A stretch of 64,000 nucleotides of DNA from Acidobacteriaceae bacterium. GTDB taxonomy: Bacteria > Acidobacteriota > Terriglobia > Terriglobales > Acidobacteriaceae. The DNA is taken from assembly GCA_028283655.1 (NCBI GenBank), contig JAPWKE010000003.1, forward strand, positions 3,410,001 to 3,474,000. Reading direction: 5' to 3'. The first letter of the stretch is position 1. Every line of letters begins with the position of its first letter. Under the pieces are notes generated by a model. The model was given only the letters and a program-made list of their open reading frames with translations. It was not told where the DNA came from and ran no database searches. This document shows, one piece after another, positions 32,303-43,558 of the stretch. The position numbers and the translations under genes are program-made.

Positions 32303-33457
32303 CTACCGAAAGAGCAGGGGCAGAATGGTGACGAGGTTCTCGCGCCAGACGGGCCATTGGTGGGCTCCGGGTGTTTCGTTGGCCTGGAGGTTGTAGCCCT
32401 TGGCCTTGGCCCACACGGCGAAGTCGCGGTTGGCTTGCAGCAGATGGTCGTCGGTTCCGACAGAGGTCCAGAAGAGCTTGTAGTTAGCGGTCTTCGGATT
32501 GACGTTGGGAGCGAGTTTGTCGAAGTCATGCAAGTGCAGCGCGGCGCTCATGCCCGCGACGTAGGCGAACTGCTCCGGATGGCGCAGGCCGAGGGTGAGA
32601 GTTTCAAGGCCGCCCATCGAAAGCCCGGCAACGGCGCGGTTCTCGCGGCCTTTGGCGGTGTTGTAGTCGTGCTCTACGGCGGGCATCACTTCGGTTTCAA
32701 GCGAGTCGATGAAGCGGTCGGAGTTGAGGCTGACGCGGTCAGGTTGCTCCCACTGCCCGAAGCCGCCGGTGAGGAAGGTCCAGTCCCCGTAGCCGAGCGG
32801 CATGACGACGATCATGGGCTTGGCCTTGCCGCTGGCGATCATGCTGTCGAGCACGAAGTGCGCTCGGCCAACCGAGGTCCAGGCCTTGTTGTCGTCGAGG
32901 TAGCCGTGCAGAAGATAGAGCACGGGATAGCCCCCTTTTTTCTTTGCGTCGTAGCCTGCGGGCGTGTAGACGAGGTACTCGCTCTGGTTGCCCGGAAGGT
33001 TCAGGGCGACGTGCGTGGTGAAGCGGTGCAGCGTGAGCGTGCCGTGTGCGACGTCGGCGAACTGCCATGGCTCGGCGGGTGTGCCGGGCACGGTGACGAG
33101 GCTCTCAAGGCCCATGAAGCTGTTGTGTACGTCCCGCTGCACGGGGTCGGGCTGGTGGACGCCATCGACGAGGAAGGCGTAGTCGTAGATCTCTGGCCGC
33201 AGCGCTGCGGTGGTCACGCTCCAGATGCCGTCGTCGCCGCGCGTCATGGGCAGCGGTTTCAAGAGAGTGTCGATCGTGAGCTTTACGTCCTGCGCGTTGG
33301 GTGCTGCGACGCGGAAGGTCACGGTGTGATCGGCATGCACTTCGGCGGAGCGACCGAGCAGGGATGGCGGCGGCAGTGGCGCCTTGGCTGGAGCTGCGCT
33401 CTGCGCGATGGCGAGCGGGGACACAAGGGCAAGTGTGGCGATCAACAGGCTCTTCAT
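32303..33457 (-). CDS. Secreted esterase (feruloyl/acyl esterase, Esterase-D type) with N-terminal E-set domain
   Basis: A 384-residue protein starting at ATG 33457, with signal peptide MKSLLIATLALVSPLAIAQ. Residues ~30-120 are a CBM48/E-set-like beta-sandwich (TVTFRVAAPNAQDVKLTID..., GIWSVTTAALRPEIYDYAFLVDG). The alpha/beta-hydrolase domain follows: YPVLYLLHGYLDDNKAWT, the nucleophile elbow GLSMGG with its serine near residue 280, and a C-terminal GAHQWPVWRENL histidine. The arrangement matches XynZ-type feruloyl esterases and related plant-polymer esterases. A role in deacylating plant or microbial polysaccharide in the periplasm or outside is inferred. Confidence 0.88.
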   Translation of the reverse strand: MKSLLIATLALVSPLAIAQSAAPAKAPLPPPSLLGRSAEVHADHTVTFRVAAPNAQDVKLTIDTLLKPLPMTRGDDGIWSVTTAALRPEIYDYAFLVDGVHQPDPVQRDVHNSFMGLESLVTVPGTPAEPWQFADVAHGTLTLHRFTTHVALNLPGNQSEYLVYTPAGYDAKKKGGYPVLYLLHGYLDDNKAWTSVGRAHFVLDSMIASGKAKPMIVVMPLGYGDWTFLTGGFGQWEQPDRVSLNSDRFIDSLETEVMPAVEHDYNTAKGRENRAVAGLSMGGLETLTLGLRHPEQFAYVAGMSAALHLHDFDKLAPNVNPKTANYKLFWTSVGTDDHLLQANRDFAVWAKAKGYNLQANETPGAHQWPVWRENLVTILPLLFR

Positions 33458-33533
33458 ACCCGGAGTGTACGCCTGTCGTTGCCGTGGAGGTGGCCGCCGG
33501 AAGCCGCTGAGAAAGGGAACGCGGTAAAGCACA

Positions 33534-33563
33534 AAGGGACACGGTAGCTTGCAGCCGTGTCCC
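33534..33563 (-). terminator. Hairpin after ppc
   Basis: AGGGACACGG (33534-33543) pairs with CCGTGTCCCT (33554-33563) around ten bases, 25 bases past the ppc stop codon on the minus strand, followed by TTTGTGCTTT. It probably terminates ppc. Confidence 0.7.
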
Positions 33564-33588
33564 TCTTGCGATGCTTTGTTGTGCAGGA

Positions 33589-36429
<2,841 letters not shown>

Positions 36430-36456
36430 AGTTTGATTCTCCCATGCGATTACCGG

Positions 36457-37404
36457 TTAGTCGCGCTGCTGTCTCGCTTCATGCACCTTCAACTGCACGT
36501 AGGCGGCCTCGATGAGCGGCGTGTCAACGCCTTTCTCGCGGCCTGCGAGCAGAATGTCGCCGATGATCTGGTCGGCTTCGACCGGGAAACCGCGCGTCAG
36601 GTCGCGATACAGCGAAGCGGTGAAGTTCGCGCCCTTTTCGGTGAGGCGTTTGCGGATCATCGTTTCGGAAGCCGCGTCCGGCGCATAGCCGTTGGCCGTG
36701 GCGATGCTGGCGGCTTCATCGATCACGCGGTTTTGAAAGCGGAAGCCGATGCGGTCGAGCGTGTCGAGGGCTTCGATCTCGCCGATGGTGCCGCGGCCGA
36801 GCACGTTGATGGAGACGGTGGAGGCGAGCAGCATCCACTTCACCCACATGGAAGCGTTGATGTCCGGTGCGAGGATCGCGTGAAAGCCTGCGCCCTGCAT
36901 GGTTTCGTCGACACGGCGGATGCGATCGGTGGCGGCAAGATCGCGCTCGCCGTAGGCGATGTCGCTGAGCGGCGTCATCTGAACGATGGCTCCGGTGTCG
37001 GGGTCGATGTCGCCGACGATGCGGCAGAGGCCGCCGAGAACGTGCTCGCGGCCAAAGCGTGCGTCGAGCTTGGCGAGGTGGCTCATGCCGTTCAGCAGTG
37101 GCAGGATCAGCGTGTCAGGGCCGACGGCTGCGGCGAAGTCATCGAGCGAGGCTGCAAACCCATAGGCCTTCACGGCCAGCAGGATGAGGTCAAAGGCCGG
37201 GGTGTTGGCGAGCTCTGCGGCGGTGATCAGCTTTGGTTCTGCGATGTGCTGCTCGCCGGTTGGCGTGCGCAGCGTCATTCCGTTCTGGCGAAGTTGCTCG
37301 GCACGCTTGCCGCGGACGAGAAAGGTGACGTCCCGGCCCGCGAGTGCGAGTTTGCCGCCGTAAAAGCCGCCGGTCGCGCCGGCCCCGATAACCAGAATCC
37401 GCAA
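36457..37404 (-). CDS. panE: Ketopantoate reductase family protein (2-dehydropantoate 2-reductase)
   Basis: A 315-residue NADPH-dependent reductase. It uses a TTG start at 37404 with an AGGAG six bases upstream. The nucleotide-binding motif GAGATGGFYGGKLA is at the N-terminus. ILLAVKAYGFAASLDDF contains the conserved lysine, PLLNGMSHLAKLDARFG supplies the asparagine of the NGM/NGV motif, and a C-terminal helical domain (KRLTEKGANFTASLYRDL) binds substrate. It would reduce ketopantoate in pantothenate synthesis. Paralogues of this family are common, so the exact substrate is not certain. Confidence 0.82.
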   Translation of the reverse strand: MRILVIGAGATGGFYGGKLALAGRDVTFLVRGKRAEQLRQNGMTLRTPTGEQHIAEPKLITAAELANTPAFDLILLAVKAYGFAASLDDFAAAVGPDTLILPLLNGMSHLAKLDARFGREHVLGGLCRIVGDIDPDTGAIVQMTPLSDIAYGERDLAATDRIRRVDETMQGAGFHAILAPDINASMWVKWMLLASTVSINVLGRGTIGEIEALDTLDRIGFRFQNRVIDEAASIATANGYAPDAASETMIRKRLTEKGANFTASLYRDLTRGFPVEADQIIGDILLAGREKGVDTPLIEAAYVQLKVHEARQQRD

Positions 37405-37466
37405 TGCTTACTCCTGAGCCGGGAGGTTATGCAACGAACGGGCGGGACGGATACTCTGTTTCTTGT

Positions 37467-38102
37467 ATGAGCACTCACACCGCCGAACTCGCGCCCGACT
37501 ACTTCAGCTTATTCTCTCTGCCACGCCACCTGAACGTCGACCTGGCGGCGCTGGAGAAGACTTTTTACGCGCAGTCGCGGCGTCTGCACCCGGACCGCTT
37601 CGCGGCGAAGCCTGCGGACGAGCAGGAAGCCGCGCTTGCTGCGAGTTCGCGGCTGAACGATGCCTACCGAACGCTGAAGGAGCCGGTTTCGCGCACGGAG
37701 TATCTGCTCTCGCTCGAAGGCGTGCAGATGGAGGAGCAGTCGCGCGCTGCGACCGACGCCGCCAAGGCTGCAGGCACGGCCAAGAAGCAGGTCGCGCCGC
37801 CCGACCTGCTGGAAGAGGCGTTCGAGTTGAACATGCAGCTCGAAGAGATGCGCATGGCGAAGAAGATGGGCGAGGACGATCCCGCAACGCGCTCTGATCT
37901 GGAAGCCGCCCGTGCGCGCTTTACCTCGATGCTCGATGAGCTTGGCGAGCAGTTGCAGGGCTTGTGGAAGGACTGGGACGCGGCGGAAGACGCGGGCGAT
38001 GACGCGGCGAAGTTGAAGGCACGCGATGCGATGGTCGCGCTGCTCAACCGCCGCTCGTATGCGCGGAATCTGGTGCGTGATGTGAACGAGGCACTGGAGT
38101 AA
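37467..38102 (+). CDS. hscB: Fe-S cluster assembly co-chaperone HscB
   Basis: A 211-residue J-protein starting at ATG 37467. The N-terminal J-domain has YFSLFSLPRHLNVDLAALEK and the essential HPD in RRLHPDRFAAKP, then SSRLNDAYRTLKEPVSRTEYLL. The C-terminal half is the three-helix scaffold-binding domain (DLLEEAFELNMQLEEMR). An extra, Ala/Lys-rich stretch of about 25 residues sits between the two. It presents the cluster scaffold to HscA, whose gene is two genes downstream. IscS, IscU and IscA are not in the window. Confidence 0.93.
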   Translation: MSTHTAELAPDYFSLFSLPRHLNVDLAALEKTFYAQSRRLHPDRFAAKPADEQEAALAASSRLNDAYRTLKEPVSRTEYLLSLEGVQMEEQSRAATDAAKAAGTAKKQVAPPDLLEEAFELNMQLEEMRMAKKMGEDDPATRSDLEAARARFTSMLDELGEQLQGLWKDWDAAEDAGDDAAKLKARDAMVALLNRRSYARNLVRDVNEALE

Positions 38103-38176
38103 CCTGCGTAGCGATCTGGATTCACACAGAAAATCCTCAGCTTCTTCAGATTCACGCGCGTGCTACACCGGTACGG

Positions 38177-39061
38177 ATGCTGCGCCGCTGCCTTTTCCTG
38201 CTGACTCTTTGTGTCTTTGTTTCGCTGACTGCTTCCGCGCAGGTCCGGCCCGAGTGGACGCGCCCGCTTGCGCCGTTTCAGATCGCTGACAACCTCTACT
38301 ACGTCGGCAGCGAGGACCTGGCGGCGTATCTGATCGTCACGCCGAAGGGCAACATCCTCATCAACGCGAACCTTGTTTCGTCGCCGCCGCAGATCCGCGC
38401 GAGCGTGGAGAAGCTGGGGTTTCGATGGGCGGACACGAAGGTTCTGCTCAACGGGCAGGCTCACTTCGACCACATGGCTGGGGCTGCGGAGGTTCTGCGC
38501 GAGACCCACGCGAAGAACATGGTGATGGACTCTGATGTGCCGGTGGTCGAGAGCGGCGGCAAGGCTGATTTTCTTGCCAGCACAGGTTCGATTCAAACGT
38601 ATCCGCCAGCGCATGTGGACCGTGTGTTGCACGATGGCGATACGGTGACGCTGGGCGGCTTCACGCTGACCGCGCATAAGACCGCGGGCCATACTCGCGG
38701 ATGCACGACGTGGACCTTCCGGGTACACCTTCGCGGTGAGCCTGCGGGTAAGCTACGCAACGTCGTGATCGTGGGCGGAACAGGCTTCTGGTCGGATTTT
38801 CACTTTGTAGCGAAGCCCGGTACGCCGGAGTCCTACCCCGGGATTGCGCAGGACTTTGAGCACACGTTTGCGACGCTTCATGCGCTGCCGTGCGACATCT
38901 TCCTTGGCGAGCACGGGAAGTACTTTGACCTGAGCGCGAAGCTGCCGAGGCTCAAGAGCGAAGGCCCGCGCGTCTTTCTGGACCATAAGGGCTATGAACG
39001 ATTTGTGAGTGACTCTGAAGCCGCGTTCCGCGAGGAGTTGGCCCGCGAGCAGGCGAAGTAG
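38177..39061 (+). CDS. Subclass B3 metallo-beta-lactamase-like secreted hydrolase (Q-x-HxDH type)
   Basis: A 294-residue protein with a Sec signal peptide (MLRRCLFLLTLCVFVSLTASAQ). The metal-site residues follow the B3 plan: Q94-A-H96-F-D98-H99 in NGQAHFDHMAG, H172 in TAGHTRGCTTW, and H246 in LGEHGKYFDL. A glutamine replaces the first histidine, as in the GOB enzymes. The strands ILINANLVSSP and the pocket loops are also B3-like. It could hydrolyse beta-lactams or be a related lactonase-like hydrolase; activity cannot be read from sequence. It sits between hscB and hscA, and a hairpin at 39063-39080 follows it. Confidence 0.85.
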   Translation: MLRRCLFLLTLCVFVSLTASAQVRPEWTRPLAPFQIADNLYYVGSEDLAAYLIVTPKGNILINANLVSSPPQIRASVEKLGFRWADTKVLLNGQAHFDHMAGAAEVLRETHAKNMVMDSDVPVVESGGKADFLASTGSIQTYPPAHVDRVLHDGDTVTLGGFTLTAHKTAGHTRGCTTWTFRVHLRGEPAGKLRNVVIVGGTGFWSDFHFVAKPGTPESYPGIAQDFEHTFATLHALPCDIFLGEHGKYFDLSAKLPRLKSEGPRVFLDHKGYERFVSDSEAAFREELAREQAK

Positions 39062-39062
39062 T

Positions 39063-39080
39063 GGAGGCAGCTTCGCCTCC
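39063..39080 (+). terminator. Hairpin between the B3 gene and hscA
   Basis: GGAGGC (39063-39068) pairs with GCCTCC (39075-39080) and is followed by GTTTTGG. It starts one base after the TAG of the hydrolase gene, so it may end or attenuate that transcript before hscA. Confidence 0.55.
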
Positions 39081-39210
39081 GTTTTGGTGGCAGGTGACAG
39101 GCAAACACTTTTGACGGCAGAAAAGTGGTTCGCGCACTTCGAGGGCGGCATCCATACAATAGAGCGTGGTGCGCGTGATCGATTTCCGCGCCTGCTTTTG
39201 GAGAAACAGT

Positions 39211-41244
39211 TTGGAAGAGACAACACATCGCGTCGTCGGCATTGACCTGGGAACCACGAACTCGCTCGTAGCGATCATGCAGGGCGGTGCGCCGATCGTG
39301 ATCCCCGGCGAAGATGGCTTGGCGATTGTGCCGAGCGTGGTGGCGTTCGATCAGGAGACGACGGCGGGTTTCGCGGTGGGCAACGCAGCGCGCGATCTTC
39401 TGCTGACCAAGCCGGGCAACGCTGTTTACTCGGCCAAGCGACTGATGGGGCGCGACCTTGCGGACGTTGAGCCGGAGCTGAAGCTGTTTCCGTTCAAGCT
39501 GGCCGAAGGGCTGAAGGCTGGCGAGGTGTTGAAGCTGAACGTTGGTGGACTGACGCTCACTCCGCCGGAGATTTCAGCGTACGTTCTGCTGCAGTTGAAG
39601 AAGAACGCGGAGCGTTTTCTGGGCGGCGAAGTGACGAAGGCGGTCATTACGGTTCCGGCGTACTTCAACGACGCGCAGAGACAGGCGACGAAGGACGCTG
39701 GCCGCATCGCGGGGCTGGATGTACTGCGCCTGGTGAATGAACCGACGGCAGCGGCGCTGGCGTATGGCCTGGACAAGAACGCTGACGGCACGGCGCGCGC
39801 AGGCATCATTGCGGTCTATGACTTCGGTGGTGGCACGTTTGATATTTCCATCCTGAAGCTGCACGAAGGCATCTTCGAGGTGATCTCGACGGGTGGCGAT
39901 ACGCATCTCGGCGGCGACGATATCGACAACCTTCTGCTGGCGGTGGCGATGGATGACATCCGCGGCGATCTCGGCGTGGATGTTGCGGCCGACCCGGCTG
40001 CGATGCAGGCGTTGCGCAAGGCTGTCATCGATGCAAAGATCGCGCTGAGTGCGAATGATTCAGCGCGGCTTGCGGTGGAGTTGGGCGAAGGCAAGCTCTA
40101 TGCGCGTGAGATTTCGCGCGAGCAGTTTGAAGGCTTGATCGCTTCGGTGATCGAGCGCACGGCTGGGCCCGTGAAGCAGGCGTTGAAGGACGCCGGGCTT
40201 GCGCCGGAGCAGATTGACGAAGTGGTGATGGTCGGCGGTTCGACGCGCATCCCTGCGGTGCGCACGCTGGTGAGCGGTCTCTTCCACCTCGAAGTGCGAG
40301 GCAAGAAGCTGCACACCGAGCTGAACCCGGATGAGGTCGTCGCGCTGGGCGCAGCGGTACAGGCGCAGATTCTTTCCGGCACCGAGCACGCCGCGACGAA
40401 CGACCTGCTGCTGCTGGACGTGACTCCCCTGTCGCTCGGTATCGAAGCGCTGGGTGGCGTGGTGGCAAAGATCATTCAGCGCAACTCGACGATTCCGGCG
40501 AGTGCGACGGAGCACTTTACGACGGGCGTGGACGGGCAGACGAACGTAGCGATCCATGTGTTGCAGGGCGAGCGTGAGTTGGCGAAGGATTGTCGCTCGC
40601 TGGCGCGCTTTGACCTCAAGGGCATTCCGCCGATGGTCGCCGGCCTGCCGCGCATCGAGGTAAAGTTCCTGATCGACGCGAACGGCATTCTGCACGTAAG
40701 CGCGAAGGAGCAGCGCAGCGGTCAGCAGGCCCAGGTTGAGGTGAAGCCGACCTACGGTCTTACCGACGAGCAGGTGGAGACGATGATTCTCGACTCGTTC
40801 GACAACGCTGAGTCCGACATCACGGCGCGTCAGGTGATCGAAGCGCGCAACGAAGCCAATACGATTCTGGAAGCCACGAAGAAGGCGCAGCAGCAGCCGG
40901 TCTGGCAGCAGCTCACGTCCGTGGAGCATGAAGGCATCAAGGGCGCGATCAGCGAAGTGGAAGCTTCTCTGAGCGATGAAGATTACAAGGTAATTCGCAA
41001 CGCCATCGCGCAGTTGGACAAGCACACGCGGCGGTTGGCCGAGTTGATGATGGACTCGGCTGTCACCGGTGCGCTGGGTGGCAAGAAGATGGCGACGGCC
41101 GATGAAGGGCTGGGCGGAGATATCGGTGCGCCGACCACGGCCCCTCATGCGTTTGCCGCTGCGCAGATTGAAGACGCGCCCCAAAACGAGCTTGAAAGGG
41201 CGGAAGCAGATCCCGGAACGGCTGGGGCTTCCACCGAAGACTAG
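39211..41244 (+). CDS. hscA: Hsp70-type Fe-S assembly chaperone HscA
   Basis: A 677-residue Hsp70. I chose the TTG at 39211 ([14 protein letters not shown]) because GGAG lies seven bases upstream; an in-frame GTG at 39166 adds 15 residues. ATPase motifs are [27 protein letters not shown] and [13 protein letters not shown]. The substrate-binding beta-sandwich ([14 protein letters not shown]...) and a helical lid follow. The last ~40 residues are an acidic disordered tail. HscA uses ATP, helped by HscB, to release Fe-S clusters from the scaffold. Its position before a 2Fe-2S ferredoxin gene supports HscA over DnaK. Confidence 0.93.
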   Translation: MEETTHRVVGIDLGTTNSLVAIMQGGAPIVIPGEDGLAIVPSVVAFDQETTAGFAVGNAARDLLLTKPGNAVYSAKRLMGRDLADVEPELKLFPFKLAEGLKAGEVLKLNVGGLTLTPPEISAYVLLQLKKNAERFLGGEVTKAVITVPAYFNDAQRQATKDAGRIAGLDVLRLVNEPTAAALAYGLDKNADGTARAGIIAVYDFGGGTFDISILKLHEGIFEVISTGGDTHLGGDDIDNLLLAVAMDDIRGDLGVDVAADPAAMQALRKAVIDAKIALSANDSARLAVELGEGKLYAREISREQFEGLIASVIERTAGPVKQALKDAGLAPEQIDEVVMVGGSTRIPAVRTLVSGLFHLEVRGKKLHTELNPDEVVALGAAVQAQILSGTEHAATNDLLLLDVTPLSLGIEALGGVVAKIIQRNSTIPASATEHFTTGVDGQTNVAIHVLQGERELAKDCRSLARFDLKGIPPMVAGLPRIEVKFLIDANGILHVSAKEQRSGQQAQVEVKPTYGLTDEQVETMILDSFDNAESDITARQVIEARNEANTILEATKKAQQQPVWQQLTSVEHEGIKGAISEVEASLSDEDYKVIRNAIAQLDKHTRRLAELMMDSAVTGALGGKKMATADEGLGGDIGAPTTAPHAFAAAQIEDAPQNELERAEADPGTAGASTED

Positions 41245-41249
41245 GCGCA

Positions 41250-41301
41250 ACTTTTCAAAGCAATCCACTGAGATTTCAGTGCAATACACTAGGAACTGAC
41301 T
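41250..41301 (+). promoter_or_regulatory. Palindrome and direct repeat before the ferredoxin gene
   Basis: The hscA-ferredoxin gap contains CACTGA-GATT-TCAGTG, a 6-bp inverted repeat, flanked by the near-repeat GCAATCCACT / GCAATACACT. It could be a binding site for a regulator or a small RNA structure. It lies just before the AGGA of the ferredoxin gene. Confidence 0.35.
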
Positions 41302-41739
41302 ATGTCCGATCACGAATCCAAGCCGCTCCCCGAAGTTGACCTCTCAAAGCCTCCCGCGCCCGATATGGTGCGCGTAACCTTTCAGCCGGAAGGCAAGACC
41401 GTCGAGTTCAAGTTCGACACGCTGCCCTATGACGGGCATGGCCTGCCGATGAGCTTTCTCGACGTGGCTGAGAACTACGACGTCTTCATGGACCACGCGT
41501 GCGGTGGCGTTTCGGCCTGCACGACGTGCCACATTCATGTGCTGAAGGGCAACGAAGGTCTGTCGGAAGCGGAAGACCTCGAGCTTGACCGTCTCGACAT
41601 GGCGCCAGGTCTGCAGCTCAACTCGCGCCTGGGATGCCAGTGCGTGATTGAGAAGCCGGGCGAATACCTCGTCGAGATTCCCAGCTGGAATAAGAACTAT
41701 GTGCAGGAAGGCAAGCCTGTCGCTGGTGTGAAGAGCTAA
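41302..41739 (+). CDS. fdx: Isc-type [2Fe-2S] ferredoxin
   Basis: A 145-residue ferredoxin of the adrenodoxin/Isc type. The cluster ligands are C in HACGGVSACTTC (three cysteines) and the fourth in SRLGCQCVI. DVAENYDVFMDH and EGLSEAEDLELDRLDMAPG are characteristic of the Isc ferredoxin, which delivers electrons for cluster building. It has a ribosome-binding AGGA eight bases before the ATG. About 20 extra residues precede the fold (SKPLPEVDLSKPPAPD). It follows hscA by 57 bp. Confidence 0.92.
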   Translation: MSDHESKPLPEVDLSKPPAPDMVRVTFQPEGKTVEFKFDTLPYDGHGLPMSFLDVAENYDVFMDHACGGVSACTTCHIHVLKGNEGLSEAEDLELDRLDMAPGLQLNSRLGCQCVIEKPGEYLVEIPSWNKNYVQEGKPVAGVKS

Positions 41740-41746
41740 GCGCAGC

Positions 41747-42205
41747 ATGAAGAAGGATCTTCGCCTCGAACGCCTCGTCGATGTAACCGACGAGGCGTTT
41801 GCGCTTTTGAACGAGTACTACGAAGCCATCGACGTGGTCGTGCGCGATACGCGCGCCTCGCTGGAGGCTTTGGTTGCAGACAAGCGCAGCGGTGTGTGGC
41901 TGGCTTTTGCAGGGCAGCAGGCGATTGGCTGCGTAGTGTTGCGTCCGTTGTCTTCGGTTGCAGGTGCTTGCGAGTGCAAGCGTTTGTACGTGCGCGATGC
42001 GGCCCGCGGGCTGGGCGTGGCGACTCTGCTGATGGAGGCGCTTGAAGAGTTCGCGCGTACTGCGGGGTACAGCGCGGTCTATCTCGATAGCAAGGATGAT
42101 TTAAAGGCAGCGATTGCGTTGTATGCTGCGCGTGGCTATGAGCCCTGCGCGCGGTATAACGACAATCCGCAGGCCACGGTGTTCCTGCGCAAGCTGCTCG
42201 TCTGA
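41747..42205 (+). CDS. GNAT-family N-acetyltransferase
   Basis: A 152-residue protein. The acetyl-CoA loop is in CKRLYVRDAARGLGVATLLMEAL (R-x(2)-G-x-A), preceded by the strand AIGCVVLRPLS and followed by YSAVYLDSKDDLKAAIALYAARGYEP, the usual C-terminal helix and strand of this fold. The substrate is unknown. It starts 7 bp after the ferredoxin stop codon, so it is probably translated from the hsc-ferredoxin transcript, but it has no known link to Fe-S metabolism. Confidence 0.82.
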   Translation: MKKDLRLERLVDVTDEAFALLNEYYEAIDVVVRDTRASLEALVADKRSGVWLAFAGQQAIGCVVLRPLSSVAGACECKRLYVRDAARGLGVATLLMEALEEFARTAGYSAVYLDSKDDLKAAIALYAARGYEPCARYNDNPQATVFLRKLLV

Positions 42206-42226
42206 AGCGGTGTCACCTTTGGCAGG

Positions 42227-43558
42227 CTAGCAGCGGATGATCTTGTCGCTCACGATGCCGCGCGTGGCGTTGCGTGTGTCGATGAAGAGCTTGCTGGCTT
42301 CGACGAGTGCGGCGTAGTCATAGCTGGAGTGGTCGGTAGTGAGCACGACGGCATCGAAGTTGCTGACCTGATCGAGTGGCGTTGAGGTGCGTTCGAGCGC
42401 GTACTTGCGGCCGGTGCCGACCTTGTCGAAGAACGGGTCGTTGTAGCTGACGTCTGCGCCTGCCTGCTCGAAGAGTTGGATGACGGTGAGCGCGGGTGAC
42501 TCGCGCAGATCGTCGAGGTCGCGTTTGTACGCCACACCGAGTACGAGCACCTTCGCCTGGGCAAGTGCGATGTGATTGCGTTCAAGTGCGCGGCGCGTGG
42601 TCTCAACAACGAACGCGGGCATGGCTTCGTTCACTTCGCCAGCGAGTTCGATAAAGCGTGTCTGCTGGCCAAACTGTTTCGCGCGCCACGTCAGATAGAA
42701 GGGGTCGACCGGGATGCAGTGGCCGCCGATGCCGGGGCCGGGGTAGAACGCCTGGAAGCCGAAGGGCTTCGTCGCAGCCGCATCGATAATCTCCCAGATG
42801 TCGAGGTTCATCGCAAGGCAAAGCTGTTTGAGTTCGTTGACGAGCGCGATGTTGACGCCGCGATAGATGTTCTCAAGCAGCTTGGTCATCTCGGCGGCTG
42901 CAGGGGAGCTCATCGAGACTGTGCGCTCAAAGACCGCGCTGTATAGGGCTGCGGCGCACTCGGTGGCGCGCTGGTCAAAGCCGCCGAGCACCTTCGGAAT
43001 TGCGCGTCGCGGAGTGGTTGTGTTGCCAGGATCTTCGCGCTCAGGCGAGAACGCCACCATCACGCCACGGTCGTCCGCATCGTCGGTGCGAAGCACGCGC
43101 GCGGGGCCAAGACGTTCGAGCGTTGGCACAACGAGTTCGGCTGTGGTGCCGGGCCAGGTGGTGCTTTCGAGCACGACGAGTTGGCCGTTACAGACGTGTG
43201 GCGCAAGAGCTTCGACGGTGCTCGTGACGTAGCTCATGTCCGGCTCATGGTTTGCGAGCAGAGGCGTGGGCACGCAGAGCAGCAAGGCGTCGCACTCGCT
43301 TAGCTCTGCAATGTCGCTGGTGGCGCGGAAGCCGTGCGCACGAGCCTGAACGATGCTCAAGGCTTCGATGCGGTGGATGTAGGAGCGGCCAGCGCTGAGC
43401 GCTTCTACTTTGCTGCTATCGATGTCGAAGCCAAGCACGCGAAAGCCGCTGGTGACGAACTCCAGCGCGAGCGGTAGGCCAACGTAGCCAAGGCCGATGA
43501 TGCCGATGAGCGCCTGGCGCGACTCGATGCGAGTTCGAAACTCTTCGACGAGGCTCAT
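42227..43558 (-). CDS. UDP-N-acetylglucosamine 6-dehydrogenase-type nucleotide-sugar dehydrogenase
   Basis: A 443-residue NAD-dependent dehydrogenase starting at ATG 43558. The Rossmann motif is GIIGLGYVGLPLALEF. The catalytic cysteine is in PGPGIGGHCIPVDPFYLTW, preceded by EMTKLLENIYRGVNIALVNE, and the C-terminal UDP-binding domain includes VLGVAYKRDLDDLRESPAL. The sequence type is that of WbpA/TviB-like UDP-HexNAc dehydrogenases more than of UDP-glucose dehydrogenase, but the sugar is inferred. It overlaps the stop codon of the epimerase by four bases (ATGA), so the two are translationally coupled and probably make a uronic acid donor for surface polysaccharide. Confidence 0.86.
   Translation of the reverse strand: MSLVEEFRTRIESRQALIGIIGLGYVGLPLALEFVTSGFRVLGFDIDSSKVEALSAGRSYIHRIEALSIVQARAHGFRATSDIAELSECDALLLCVPTPLLANHEPDMSYVTSTVEALAPHVCNGQLVVLESTTWPGTTAELVVPTLERLGPARVLRTDDADDRGVMVAFSPEREDPGNTTTPRRAIPKVLGGFDQRATECAAALYSAVFERTVSMSSPAAAEMTKLLENIYRGVNIALVNELKQLCLAMNLDIWEIIDAAATKPFGFQAFYPGPGIGGHCIPVDPFYLTWRAKQFGQQTRFIELAGEVNEAMPAFVVETTRRALERNHIALAQAKVLVLGVAYKRDLDDLRESPALTVIQLFEQAGADVSYNDPFFDKVGTGRKYALERTSTPLDQVSNFDAVVLTTDHSSYDYAALVEASKLFIDTRNATRGIVSDKIIRC

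Noticed and set aside
38177-39061. Calling the MBL gene a confirmed beta-lactamase
   Set aside because: Metal ligands fit class B3, but lactonases and other hydrolases share them. Activity cannot be read from sequence.
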